From: Bradyrhizobium diazoefficiens
Lineage (GTDB): Bacteria; Pseudomonadota; Alphaproteobacteria; Rhizobiales; Xanthobacteraceae
Reading direction: 5' to 3'
Assembly: GCF_018131185.1 (NCBI RefSeq)
Contig: NZ_JAFCJE010000013.1
Coordinates: forward strand, 22,353 to 86,352
Length of the DNA stretch: 64,000 nt
Part shown: positions 44,261 to 53,083 of the stretch, in pieces
Numbering within the stretch: the stretch's first letter is position 1
Layout: each line of letters begins with the position of its first letter
Notes under the pieces: model-generated
The model's database searches: none
What the model was told of the DNA's origin: nothing
The model's input: only the letters and a program-made list of their open reading frames with translations
Made by a program: the position numbers and the translations under genes

Positions 44261-45688
44261 ATGACACCCCATCTTGCGCGAGGCCTGCTCGTCATCGCAG
44301 CGCTCAGCATGTCCGGTTGCGCCGCGTTCTCGCCCGACGGCGGCATGACCGACGTCTCGGATCTGACGAGCCGGACCATCAACAAGGACGTCGCCTTCGT
44401 GCGCTCGGCCGAGGGCGCCGCCGCGGTCGATTCCCGCGTCCGCCAGCTGCTCTCGCGCACGCTCAGCGTTGACGCCGCCGTGCAGATCGCGCTGCTCAAC
44501 AACAAGGGACTGCAGGCCGCCTACAACGAGCTGGCGCTGGCGGAGACCGAGCTGGTCGAGCAGAGCCTGCCGGCCAATCCGGTGTTCGCAGTCTCTCGCA
44601 TCACCGGCAATGGCGCCAGCGAGATCGAGCGCCAGGTGGTCGGCGACATCCTCGCGCTCGCCACCCTGCCGTTCCGGTCCGAGATCGCTCGGGAACGCTT
44701 CCGCGGAGCGCAGCTGCGCGCCGCGCTGGCGACGCTGCGGCACGCCTCGGACGTGCGCCGCGCCTATGTCCGTGCGGTTGCCTCCAACGAGATGGTGGGG
44801 CTGCTGACCGACGCGAAGGCGACGGCGGAATCGACCGCACAGCTCGCGCTCAAGCTCGGCGAGACCGGCTCGCTCAACAAGCTCGATCAGGCCCGCGAGC
44901 AGGTGTTCTATGCCGAGACCACCGCCGACCTCGCCAGTGCGCGACAGGCGGCGGGAAGCGCGCGCGAAAAGCTGGCGCGCCAGATGGGGCTGTGGGACGA
45001 CGGTCTCGACTTCCGCCTGCCCAATCAACTGCCGCCATTGCCGCGCCGGCCGCTGGCCCTCCCCACGATCGAGGCCGATGCGGTGGCACATCGCCTCGAC
45101 CTGCAGATCGCGCGGCTTGAGCTGGCCGCGCTGGCGAAGGCGCTGAACCTCACCGAGGCGACGCGCTTCGTGACGCTGCTCGATATCGCCGGCATCTCCC
45201 GTCGCACCCAGGATCCGGAAGGGCCGCCGTTCCGCGAGCGCGGCTTCGACCTGCAGTTCCAGATTCCGATCTTCGACGGCGGTGAGGTGCGCGTGCGTCA
45301 GGCGGCGGAGACCTACAACCTCGCCTTCAACCGCCTGACCGAGCGGGCCGTGAATGTGCGGTCCGAGGCGCGCGATGCCTATCGCGTCTATCGCTCCACT
45401 TACGACATCGCCGGCCACTACCAGCGCGAGATCATCCCGTTGCGAAAGATCATCACCGAGGAGATGCAGCTGCGCTTCTCCAGCATGCAGGTCGACATCT
45501 TCGCGCTGCTCACCGAAGCGCGGCAGCGCCTCGCGGCGCTGCGCGGCGCGATCGATGCCAGGCAGAGATTCTTCCTCGCCCAGGCCGATCTGCAGACCGC
45601 CGTCAACGGCGGCGGTCTGCCCGCCGCCGTTGGCGACAATCCAACCACCGTTGCCGCGGCAACTCCTGCCGAAGGCGGCGGCCACTGA
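44261..45688 (+). CDS. TolC/OMF family outer-membrane lipoprotein
   Basis: 475-residue outer-membrane-factor protein. Lipobox LSMSGC near residue 20; two TolC repeats each rich in amphipathic helices, with LSVDAAVQIALLNNKGLQAAYNELALAETELVEQSLPANP typical of the CusC/OprM family. It would form the outer-membrane channel of an efflux system, but no RND pump or membrane-fusion gene is in this operon. It sits 9 bases after the small lipoprotein gene and 13 before the multicopper-oxidase gene. Confidence 0.86.
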   Translation: MTPHLARGLLVIAALSMSGCAAFSPDGGMTDVSDLTSRTINKDVAFVRSAEGAAAVDSRVRQLLSRTLSVDAAVQIALLNNKGLQAAYNELALAETELVEQSLPANPVFAVSRITGNGASEIERQVVGDILALATLPFRSEIARERFRGAQLRAALATLRHASDVRRAYVRAVASNEMVGLLTDAKATAESTAQLALKLGETGSLNKLDQAREQVFYAETTADLASARQAAGSAREKLARQMGLWDDGLDFRLPNQLPPLPRRPLALPTIEADAVAHRLDLQIARLELAALAKALNLTEATRFVTLLDIAGISRRTQDPEGPPFRERGFDLQFQIPIFDGGEVRVRQAAETYNLAFNRLTERAVNVRSEARDAYRVYRSTYDIAGHYQREIIPLRKIITEEMQLRFSSMQVDIFALLTEARQRLAALRGAIDARQRFFLAQADLQTAVNGGGLPAAVGDNPTTVAAATPAEGGGH

Positions 45689-45701
45689 GACGGAGGCCAA
45701 G

Positions 45702-47036
45702 ATGTTTTCCCGCCGAGGATTTTTAGGCACCGCCGCGCTTGTCGGCGCATCCGCCATTCAAGGCCGCGTCCAGGCCGCGTCGATTCCGGAAGCACCCACC
45801 ATGGACAAGGTGGTGATGCAGCCGCCGCTGCATCCGATCAGCGGGCCTGACTATCGCCCCGTGGTCACGCTGAACGGCTGGTCGCTGCCGTTCCGGATGA
45901 ACGGCGACTGGAAGGAATTCCATCTCGTCGCCGAGCCCGTGGTGCGCGAATTCGCCGAGGGCATGAAGGTGAATTTGTGGGGCTACAACGGCCAGTCGCC
46001 GGGACCGACGATCGAGGCGGTCGAAGGCGACAAGGTCCGGATCTTCGTCACCAACCGGCTGCCCGAATACACCACGGTGCACTGGCACGGCATGATCATC
46101 CCGAGCGGCATGGACGGCGTCGGCGGATTGAACCAGCCGCACATCGAACCGGGCAAGACCTTCGTCTACGAATTCGAGATGAAGAAGAGCGGAACCTTCA
46201 TGTACCACCCGCATTCCGACGAGATGGTGCAGATGGCGATGGGTATGATGGGCATGTTCATCGTGCACCCGCGCGACCCGAGTTTCCGCGCCGTCGACCG
46301 CGACTTCGTGTTCGTGATGAGCACCTATCGCGTCGACCCCGGCACCTATCTGCCGCACGTCAACGAGATGACGGACTTCAACATGTGGACCTGGAACGCG
46401 CGGGTCTTTCCCGGAATCGATCCGCTGCCGGTCAGGCTCGGCGACAAGGTGCGCGTACGCATCGGCAATCTCAGTATGACCAACCATCCGATTCATTTGC
46501 ATGGCCACAGCTTCGCGGTGACCTGCACCGATGGCGGCTGGATTCAGGAGAGCGCGCAGATCCCGGAGACGACCACCGACGTCCCGGTCGGCGCCATCAG
46601 GGTGTTCGACGTGCTCGCCGACAATCCCGGGGACTGGGCATTCCATTGCCACAAGTCGCACCACACCATGAATTCGATGGGACACGACGTGCGCAACCTG
46701 ATCGGCGTGTCGCGCAAGGACCTCGCCAAGGCCGTCGGCAAGCTCGCGCCCGACGGCATGGCCATGGGCTCGACCGGCATGGCGATGGGCAACATGGAGA
46801 TGCCCGCGCCCGACAACACGCTGCCGATGATGACCGGCACCGGCCAGTTCGGGCCGATCGAGATGGGCGGCATGTTCACCGTGATGAAGATACGCGAAGA
46901 CCTCGCGCGCGACGATTACCGCGATCCTGGTCCCTACAAATTCCCGCCAGGCACCGTCGCCTACGAAGTCGCCGCACCCGCCCCGGAGCCGGCGCGGCAC
47001 AAACCCGGCAGTCCGCCGATGAAGCACAAGATGTGA
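45702..47036 (+). CDS. Tat-exported multicopper oxidase, CopA/CueO-like
   Basis: Periplasmic oxidase of 444 residues. Tat signal MFSRRGFLGTAALVG, then cupredoxin domains with all four copper-binding motifs: HWHG (127-130), HPHS (169-172), HPIHLHGH (262-269) and HCHKSHH (315-321). The C-terminal 90 residues are rich in Met (MAMGSTGMAMGNMEM), a common soft-Cu(I) site. It probably oxidises Cu(I) to the less toxic Cu(II). The ATG at 45702 has GGAGG upstream. Length is shorter than classical CopA. Part of the copper operon. Confidence 0.9.
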   Translation: MFSRRGFLGTAALVGASAIQGRVQAASIPEAPTMDKVVMQPPLHPISGPDYRPVVTLNGWSLPFRMNGDWKEFHLVAEPVVREFAEGMKVNLWGYNGQSPGPTIEAVEGDKVRIFVTNRLPEYTTVHWHGMIIPSGMDGVGGLNQPHIEPGKTFVYEFEMKKSGTFMYHPHSDEMVQMAMGMMGMFIVHPRDPSFRAVDRDFVFVMSTYRVDPGTYLPHVNEMTDFNMWTWNARVFPGIDPLPVRLGDKVRVRIGNLSMTNHPIHLHGHSFAVTCTDGGWIQESAQIPETTTDVPVGAIRVFDVLADNPGDWAFHCHKSHHTMNSMGHDVRNLIGVSRKDLAKAVGKLAPDGMAMGSTGMAMGNMEMPAPDNTLPMMTGTGQFGPIEMGGMFTVMKIREDLARDDYRDPGPYKFPPGTVAYEVAAPAPEPARHKPGSPPMKHKM

Positions 47037-47068
47037 GCGTTTCGATGAACCACCAACCGGAGACCACG

Positions 47069-47524
47069 ATGAAGACCACGATCAAGCTTGCCCTCGCGCT
47101 GGCCGCGCTTTTGGCCGCACCCGCCTTTGCCCACGACAAGCATGGGCACGGCAAATTTTCGGCCGGCGAGCCCGGCGATCCGAAGAAGCCGGCACGGACC
47201 ATCGAGATCGCCATGAGCGAGATGGATTACGCACCGTCCAGGATCGAGGTCAAACGCGGCGAGCAGGTCCGCTTCGTGCTGCGCAATGTCGGCAAGGAGG
47301 ACCATGAATTCCTGCTCGCCACCACCAAAGAGAATCTCGCGCATGCCGTGGAAATGAAGAAGCATCCGCACATGGAGCATGACGAACCCAATGGCGTGCG
47401 CCTCGCGCCGAGCAAGACCGCCGAGATCCTCTGGAAGTTCAGCAAGGCCGGCACGTTCGAATTTTCCTGCCTGATCCCCGACCATCGCGACTACGGCATG
47501 GTCGGCCAGGTCACCGTCAAGTAA
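47069..47524 (+). CDS. Periplasmic cupredoxin (type 1 copper protein)
   Basis: 151-residue exported protein. Signal peptide MKTTIKLALALAALLAAPAFA, then a cupredoxin fold with the N-terminal ligand His in GKEDHEFLL and the C-terminal ligand cluster FSCLIPDHRDYGMVG (Cys, His, Met). A short His-rich stretch (HDKHGHGKF) follows the signal. It would act as copper carrier or electron donor for the multicopper oxidase, which ends 33 bases upstream. The ATG at 47069 has CGGAG upstream; an ATG at 47045 is also in frame. Confidence 0.88.
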   Translation: MKTTIKLALALAALLAAPAFAHDKHGHGKFSAGEPGDPKKPARTIEIAMSEMDYAPSRIEVKRGEQVRFVLRNVGKEDHEFLLATTKENLAHAVEMKKHPHMEHDEPNGVRLAPSKTAEILWKFSKAGTFEFSCLIPDHRDYGMVGQVTVK

Positions 47525-47540
47525 CGATAGGGAGCCTCTC

Positions 47541-47834
47541 ATGAACCGCATCATCCGTATCACTGCCGCGCTGGCGCTGTCGTTCGGCCTTGCCACCGCG
47601 GCCCTGGCCGCCTCGATCAGCGGCGAGGTCAAGAAGATCGACGAGGGCGCCGGCAAGATCACGCTCAAGCACGGACCGGCCAAGAGCCTCGGCATGGAGG
47701 AGCCCATGACCATGGTCTATCGCGTCAAGGACCCCGCGATGCTGAAGCAGGTGAAGGTCGGCGACAAGGTGACCTTCGAGGCCGAGGAGGCGGCGTCGGG
47801 GTATACAGTGACGAAGATGGAGAAGGCGAAGTAG
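47541..47834 (+). CDS. CusF-like periplasmic copper-binding protein
   Basis: 97-residue exported protein with signal peptide MNRIIRITAALALSFGLATAALA and a small beta-barrel body, ISGEVKKIDEGAGKITLKHG. The CusF copper motif is present as the Met residues in SLGMEEPMTMVYRV, with the conserved His-Gly before them. It is a periplasmic Cu(I) chaperone. Last gene of the copper operon, 16 bases after the cupredoxin gene, and followed by a long palindromic repeat. Confidence 0.88.
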   Translation: MNRIIRITAALALSFGLATAALAASISGEVKKIDEGAGKITLKHGPAKSLGMEEPMTMVYRVKDPAMLKQVKVGDKVTFEAEEAASGYTVTKMEKAK

Positions 47835-47843
47835 CCTCTTCTG

Positions 47844-47947
47844 TCATTCCGGGGCGCGCCGCTTGGCGCGAACCCGGAATCCATGTCTCCACGATGCTTG
47901 CGGCCCGATGGATTCCGGGTTCGCCCTTCGGGCGCCCCGGAATGACG
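47844..47947. repeat. Long folded-back repeat (GTCATTCCGGGGCGC ends)
   Basis: Perfect 15-bp terminal inverted repeats at 47844-47858 and 47933-47947, plus an inner perfect 15-bp pair GAACCCGGAATCCAT (47871) / ATGGATTCCGGGTTC (47909). This makes a cruciform-capable element of 104 bases between the CusF gene and flhA. It may also terminate the copper operon. Same broad family as 33679 and 61275. Confidence 0.8.
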
Positions 47948-48068
47948 GGCCAAATCTCCCGTCCCGCGCTCTCCCCGCCCCCGCGTTAACCGTTTGCTAA
48001 CCATACACCCGGCAAGAATTGCCGGGTGAAGTCGAGTGTCGTCGGCCGCGTAGAACGGGAGGAACCCC

Positions 48069-50312
48069 GTGGACGCCAGTGCGGTGCCTCACTTTCGGAA
48101 CGGCGGCCCATCGGCCGCCGCGCAGACGTTCGGGGCGCGCGGACGGCAGTCGCGCGGGGAGGCAGCTACCATGGTCGACGTCACCGCGGGACAGGGCGTA
48201 GGCGCCGCAAGGCCCGGCATCCCCTCCGTCAACGAGATCGTCACCATCCTCAAGCGCGGCGATATCGCGCTGGCGCTCGGCGTCCTCACCATCCTGGTGG
48301 TGCTGATCCTGCCCCTGCCCGCGATCGTGCTGGACCTGTTCCTGGCGATCTCGATCACGCTCTCGATCCTGATCCTGATGACGTCGCTGTTCATCCAGGC
48401 CCCGCTCGAATTCTCGTCCTTTCCGACCGTCCTCCTGATCTCGACCATGCTGCGCCTGTCGCTCAACATGGCCTCGACCCGCCTGATCCTGTCGCACGGG
48501 CACGAGGGCACGGCTGCCGCCGGTCACGTCATCGAAGCCTTCGGCAACTTCGTGATGGGCGGCAATTTCGTCATCGGCATCATCGTTTTCGCCATCCTGA
48601 TCATCGTCAATTTCGTCGTCATCACCAAGGGTTCGGGCCGCATCGCCGAAGTCGCCGCCCGCTTCCACCTCGACGCCATGCCCGGCAAGCAGATGGCGAT
48701 CGACGCCGACCTCGGCGCCGGCCTGATCGACGAGAAGGTCGCCAAGGAGCGGCGCAAGGAGCTGGAGGACGAGAGCGGCTTCTTCGGCGCCATGGACGGT
48801 GCCTCCAAATTCGTCCGGGGCGACGCCATCGCCGGCCTTCTGGTCGTCTTCATCAACGTCGTCGGCGGCATCATCATCGGCGTGGCGCAGCAGGGCATGT
48901 CCTTCGCCGACGCCGGCCGCACCTACACGCTGCTGACCGTCGGTGACGGCCTCGTCACCCAGGTGCCGGCGCTGATCGTCTCGACCGCGGCCGGCCTGCT
49001 CGTCTCCAAGGCCGGCGTCTCCGGCGCCGCCGACAAGGCGCTGATGAAGCAGTTCTCCGGCTATCCGCAGGCGCTCGCGATGTCCTCCGCCGTGATGCTG
49101 GTGCTGGCGGCGCTGCCGGGCATTCCGACCCTTCCCTTTCTCGCCCTGGGCGGCGGCGCCGGCGCGTTGGCCTGGAACGCCCGCAACCGCAACCGGGTGA
49201 CCGCCAAGGCCGAGGAAGCCGCCCACGCCGCCTCCGCTGCGGGAACGCCGGGTGCGCCGGGCGCTGCCGCGGCCGAAGAGCCGATCTCGGCCGCGCTCAA
49301 GATCGACGACCTCAAGATCGAGCTCGGCTATGCGCTGCTGCCGCTGGTCAACGGCCCCGATGGCACCGACCGCCTCACCGAGCAGATCAAGGCGCTGCGC
49401 CGCTCGCTCGCGATCGAGATGGGCTTCGTCATGCCGGCGGTGCGCATCCTCGACAACGTCCAGCTCGAGGCCAACACCTACATCATCAAGATCAAGGAGG
49501 TCGACGCCGGCACCGGCAAGATCTGGCCGAACCAGTTCATGGTCATGGATCCCGGCGGCAGCCAGGTGCAGGTGCCCGGCATCCACACCACCGAGCCGAC
49601 CTTCGGCCTGCCCGCGACCTGGGTCGATGCCAGCTTCAAGGAGGAAGCCTCGCTCAAGGGCTACACCGTCGTCGACGCCGCAACCGTGCTCTCCACCCAC
49701 CTCACCGAGCTGCTCAAGGCCAACATGTCGGACCTGCTCTCCTATGGCGAGGTGCAGAAGCTGCTCAAGGAGCTGCCGAAGGAGCAGAGCGAGCTGGTCA
49801 AGGACATCGTCCCCGCACAGGTTACGGTCTCCGGCATCCAGCGCGTGCTGCAGCTCCTGCTCGCCGAGCGCATCTCGATCCGCGACCTCTCCACCATCCT
49901 CGAAGGCATCGCGGATTCGCTGGCCTTCTCGCGCAATCCCGCGACCATGGTCGAGCACGTCCGGGCTCGCCTCGCGCGCCAGATCTGCGCGCAGAACACC
50001 TCCTATGCCGGCTATCTGCCGCTGATCGCGCTGTCGGCGAAATGGGAGCAGGCCTTTGCCGAATCGATCATCGGCCAGGGCGAGGAGCGGAGCCTGGCGA
50101 TGCAGCCCTCGAAATTGTCGGAGTTCATGACCGGCGTGCGCGAGGCGTTCGAGCGCGCCGCGCGCGAAGGCGAGGCTCCGGTACTGGTCACCTCCGCGGC
50201 AATTCGTCCCTTCGTGCGTTCCCTGGTGGAACGGTTCCGGGCCCAGACGACGGTGCTGTCGCAGGCCGAAATCCACCCCAGGGCGAGGTTGAAAACGGTC
50301 GGAAGCATCTGA
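48069..50312 (+). CDS. flhA: Flagellar biosynthesis protein FlhA
   Basis: Core inner-membrane component of the flagellar type III export gate, which carries substrates to the growing flagellum. 747 residues from GTG 48069 (GGGAGG six bases upstream); an ATG at 48171 also has a good GGGAGG site and would give 713 residues, nearer the usual length. The N-terminal half has the eight membrane segments of FlhA with the conserved FHIPEP-like cytoplasmic loop (RIAEVAARFHLDAMPGKQMAIDADL). The C-terminal cytoplasmic domain (about 380-747) is intact through DLSTILEGIADSL. The 35-residue extension from the GTG is poorly conserved. Confidence 0.95.
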   Translation: MDASAVPHFRNGGPSAAAQTFGARGRQSRGEAATMVDVTAGQGVGAARPGIPSVNEIVTILKRGDIALALGVLTILVVLILPLPAIVLDLFLAISITLSILILMTSLFIQAPLEFSSFPTVLLISTMLRLSLNMASTRLILSHGHEGTAAAGHVIEAFGNFVMGGNFVIGIIVFAILIIVNFVVITKGSGRIAEVAARFHLDAMPGKQMAIDADLGAGLIDEKVAKERRKELEDESGFFGAMDGASKFVRGDAIAGLLVVFINVVGGIIIGVAQQGMSFADAGRTYTLLTVGDGLVTQVPALIVSTAAGLLVSKAGVSGAADKALMKQFSGYPQALAMSSAVMLVLAALPGIPTLPFLALGGGAGALAWNARNRNRVTAKAEEAAHAASAAGTPGAPGAAAAEEPISAALKIDDLKIELGYALLPLVNGPDGTDRLTEQIKALRRSLAIEMGFVMPAVRILDNVQLEANTYIIKIKEVDAGTGKIWPNQFMVMDPGGSQVQVPGIHTTEPTFGLPATWVDASFKEEASLKGYTVVDAATVLSTHLTELLKANMSDLLSYGEVQKLLKELPKEQSELVKDIVPAQVTVSGIQRVLQLLLAERISIRDLSTILEGIADSLAFSRNPATMVEHVRARLARQICAQNTSYAGYLPLIALSAKWEQAFAESIIGQGEERSLAMQPSKLSEFMTGVREAFERAAREGEAPVLVTSAAIRPFVRSLVERFRAQTTVLSQAEIHPRARLKTVGSI

Positions 50313-50605
50313 TTTGGCTTAAGAAGCCGTGTGTTTTTCGGCCACAGGCAAATGGTTTTTGAGTTCCTGGCGCCTTGTGGACCAATCGTCGAAAGTCGCC
50401 CGGCAAGCACATTACAGCTTTGAAATAATTGCCAAAATGCACGATTAGCGGTCACTTCTGATCGCGAGCTTTCACGTCCTGTCACGCTCTTGTGATCGCC
50501 CCTTGGGAACGAATCCCCCCAATACTAGGTTGTTGGGCACCGGAAGCATGAACCTGCCCAAATAAGCAGGCGACTACTTCGGGTAGATGGCGGCAGGAGC
50601 CTTCC

Positions 50606-50806
50606 ATGAACCACTCGATTTACAGCGCAGATCGCTCGACCCATTTGAAAGTCGTGGTCGTGGCCCTCGTCGCGGGGATCGCGGTGGCAGGCTTCGGCAT
50701 CACGGCCCGCACGAATTCGGACGAAGGTCTGACCCAGACGGCCCGCGTCATCAAGGCCGGCAAGCCGGTCGTTATCACCAGCTCGAACGCGTCCCTCGTT
50801 CGCTAA
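50606..50806 (+). CDS. Small membrane-anchored hypothetical protein (66 aa)
   Basis: 66-residue protein with one hydrophobic helix (about residues 16-34, VVVVALVAGIAVAGFGI) and a soluble C-terminal tail TQTARVIKAGKPVVITSSNAS. The ATG at 50606 has AGGAG six bases upstream and a strong hairpin terminator follows at 50905, so it is a separate expressed unit. It resembles conserved small Bradyrhizobium proteins with no assigned function. Confidence 0.7.
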   Translation: MNHSIYSADRSTHLKVVVVALVAGIAVAGFGITARTNSDEGLTQTARVIKAGKPVVITSSNASLVR

Positions 50807-50904
50807 GGAGATCTGACGAGTTTTTTGAATTCACGCGGCTCTTTACCAGCCCCCCAAAGTCGCCACGTGGATATGTAGACGACCCCAACCCCAAGTCGAC
50901 TACA

Positions 50905-50933
50905 GAAAGCGCCCGCCCCCCACGGGCGCTTTC
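50905..50933 (+). terminator. Strong terminator hairpin
   Basis: GAAAGCGCCCG (50905-50915) pairs perfectly with CGGGCGCTTTC (50923-50933), an 11-bp stem with a 7-base loop. It follows the 66-aa gene by about 100 bases and probably ends its transcript. Confidence 0.8.
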
Positions 50934-50959
50934 TCATGTCTGGGGTATCGATTCATTTC

Positions 50960-51140
50960 AGTTGCGCACTTCTCTAGTGTCCCGGACGCGACACAGCGCG
51001 CAAGCGTTGCGGCGCCGAGCCGGGACCCAGCAAGCGACAGTACGCGCTGATACATGGGCCCGGGCTCTGCAGCGCATCGTCAAAGAGGCGCTGCGCTGCG
51101 TCCGGGGCACGAGACCTTTGTTCAACGATACACATGATTG
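50960..51140. other. Structured non-coding stretch, first element
   Basis: Holds GTCCCGG (50979-50985) and CCGGGAC (51020-51026), a 7-bp inverted repeat, followed by more GC-rich self-complementary sequence. No convincing gene: reading frames here have no ribosome site and unnatural composition. It resembles an intergenic element that recurs in Bradyrhizobium genomes (from memory). Confidence 0.4.
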
Positions 51141-51189
51141 ATCATCCTCGCGGCGCATCTCGCCCGAGTTGTGCTTGATCGCTTCGCCC

Positions 51190-51490
51190 TCGATTGAAAG
51201 AGGGCGCAGGGAAGACCGGGTGCCGGCCGGGCACCCACGGTCCACTGTGCGAAAGGTGGCAACAAGAATCTGCACAGCGGCATACAGGTGAAGCCAAACA
51301 ACCGGCCTTCCCTGCGCAGTGGTTTGACGGCTTATGGCGTGCTCTCCCCGGGGAGCGTTGCACTATTGCCCCCGTCGCCTTGCGGATGACTGATGCGCGC
51401 GCCCGGTCGGGCCGCCACATCACCACAAGCCTTGACGCACAGACCCCAGGCGTCAGGACCACACGATTTTGCCGTACGCTAGAATCACAC
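51190..51490. repeat. Multi-stem structured element, possibly a repeated non-coding RNA
   Basis: GCGCAGGGAAG (51204-51214) pairs perfectly over a long range with CTTCCCTGCGC (51307-51317), extended by CCGG/CCGG after one mismatch. It encloses GGGTGCC (51218) / GGCACCC (51230) and CTGTGC (51245) / GCACAG (51272). This is a closing stem around two hairpins, as in structured RNA. The accompanying open frames look like unnatural shadow products. From memory, near-identical copies occur many times in Bradyrhizobium and relatives. Strand and expression unknown. Confidence 0.5.
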
Positions 51491-51748
51491 CGGTCGTGTG
51501 CGCGAGGTGTTTCGCTCACGGTTGCCCGCCCTGCGAAATCCTTTGCGCCGATGCGACTAACGTCCACCGCCGCCCGGCCCGCGTTCGTGACGATCGCGAT
51601 ACGCCCCTCTTCCTTGGGCCGGGCTGTCGCGACACATACGCCCTTTCCGAATTTCGGTAAAGTGGAATATTTTTGCGGCGTGCGTTGACCTAGGGCTCGC
51701 GTGTTTTGCCCGTCAGGCAACGCAAGGGCTGGTAGGGGAGCCGCGCGA

Positions 51749-52966
51749 CTACCGCGCGCCATAGCTCGGCGGCGGTGCCTGCACGATCGGCGCGGCCGCC
51801 GCAAACAGCTCTTCCCTGCTGCCGCTCATCGGCGGATAGATGCGCTTGCGGTTGATGATCTGCTTGGTCGCCTTCGCGGCCGCGCCGGTGGCGCGCACCT
51901 CGCGATCCCAGCCTTCGGTATAGAGCGCGCCCCAGCCGCCGAGATCGAGTACGGTGACGTACCAGTCGATCCGCAGCGGCAGCATCGGCAAGCCGGCGAG
52001 ATCGGCGACCACGTTGTGACCGGCGAAGCGGCCCATGGGCCGCGCGAACTGGCAGGACATCACGGTCGGATGCAACCCGTCGACCACGCTCGAGGCGACA
52101 TCGCCGGCCGCGAACACGCCGCCGACATCCGCGACCCGCATGAACGGATCGACGAGGAGACGCCCGAGGCGATCGCGTGCCTCCGGAAAACTCGCCGCCA
52201 GGGGGCTCGCACGCATTCCGGCGCACCAGATCACGGTTTGCGCCGGAATGAACTCGCCCGAGTTCAGGTGCATGCCGGCGGCCTCGACCGACACCACGCG
52301 CACGCCGAGCCGCGTCTCGACCTCCAGCGCGGCCAAGGCCGTCTCGATGACGGGTTGCGCATGCACTCCAATGGTGGCGCCGACCGCTCGATTGGGATCG
52401 ACCAGGATGATGCGGCGGCTGCCCCTGATGCCGGCACGCGCGAGCCGCGCGGGCATCTCAGCCGCAACCTCGATGCCGGTGAAGCCGGCGCCGACCACCA
52501 CCACCGTCGAACGCCCCGGCGCGGGCGCGCTGCGGCCGAGCGAAACGAGATGATCGTCGAGGCGGAGCGCCGCGGCATAGGTGTCGACGTCGAAGGCGTG
52601 CTCGGCAAGACCGGGAATGTCGGGACGCATCACCTCACTGCCGAGCGCCAGCACGAGGCGGTCGTAGTGCAGCATCTCCTCGCCGCCGGCCGTGACCAGC
52701 GAGATTTTTCGCCGGGCCGGGTCGATAGCCTCGACCTCGCCGATACCGTGGCTGATACCGATCGGATCGAGCAGTTGCGCCAGCGGCAGCGCGACCTCAT
52801 CGAGATCGGCTTCATAGTTGCGCACGCGGATGTTGTGATAGGGATTGCGGTCGACGAGACGGATCTCGATGACGCCGTTCGCGCCGATCTCGTCGCGCTT
52901 GCGCGCGGCGCCGATGGCTGCCCACAGGCCTGCAAAGCCGGCGCCGAGCACGACGATACGCGCCAT
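51749..52966 (-). CDS. NAD(P)/FAD-dependent oxidoreductase, NDH-2-like
   Basis: 405-residue flavoprotein of the pyridine-nucleotide-disulfide superfamily. FAD loop VVLGAGFAGLWAAIGAARK at the N-terminus, NAD loop VVVVGAGFTGIEVAAEMPARLA near residue 155, and a C-terminal GGVFAAGDVASS motif. This is the layout of type II NADH:quinone dehydrogenases and related oxidoreductases without redox-active Cys. No C-terminal membrane helix is obvious, so the electron acceptor is not certain. It lies downstream of an AraC-type regulator on the same strand (117 bases apart). Confidence 0.87.
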   Translation of the reverse strand: MARIVVLGAGFAGLWAAIGAARKRDEIGANGVIEIRLVDRNPYHNIRVRNYEADLDEVALPLAQLLDPIGISHGIGEVEAIDPARRKISLVTAGGEEMLHYDRLVLALGSEVMRPDIPGLAEHAFDVDTYAAALRLDDHLVSLGRSAPAPGRSTVVVVGAGFTGIEVAAEMPARLARAGIRGSRRIILVDPNRAVGATIGVHAQPVIETALAALEVETRLGVRVVSVEAAGMHLNSGEFIPAQTVIWCAGMRASPLAASFPEARDRLGRLLVDPFMRVADVGGVFAAGDVASSVVDGLHPTVMSCQFARPMGRFAGHNVVADLAGLPMLPLRIDWYVTVLDLGGWGALYTEGWDREVRATGAAAKATKQIINRKRIYPPMSGSREELFAAAAPIVQAPPPSYGAR

Positions 52967-53083
52967 GTCCGCCTACTACACTTTCCAAAGCAATCCCGCG
53001 GTCCGCCCGCGCGGGCGAATATAGCTCAACAGCCCGCATCGACCAACTGCGCCACCGCCGCGCCGCTGCACAAAGTCGCGAGC

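Noticed and set aside
51194..51688. A 164-aa frame in the structured region, and a 220-aa frame antisense to it
   Set aside because: No ribosome site, unnatural composition, and the bases are explained by stems; treated as a non-coding element.
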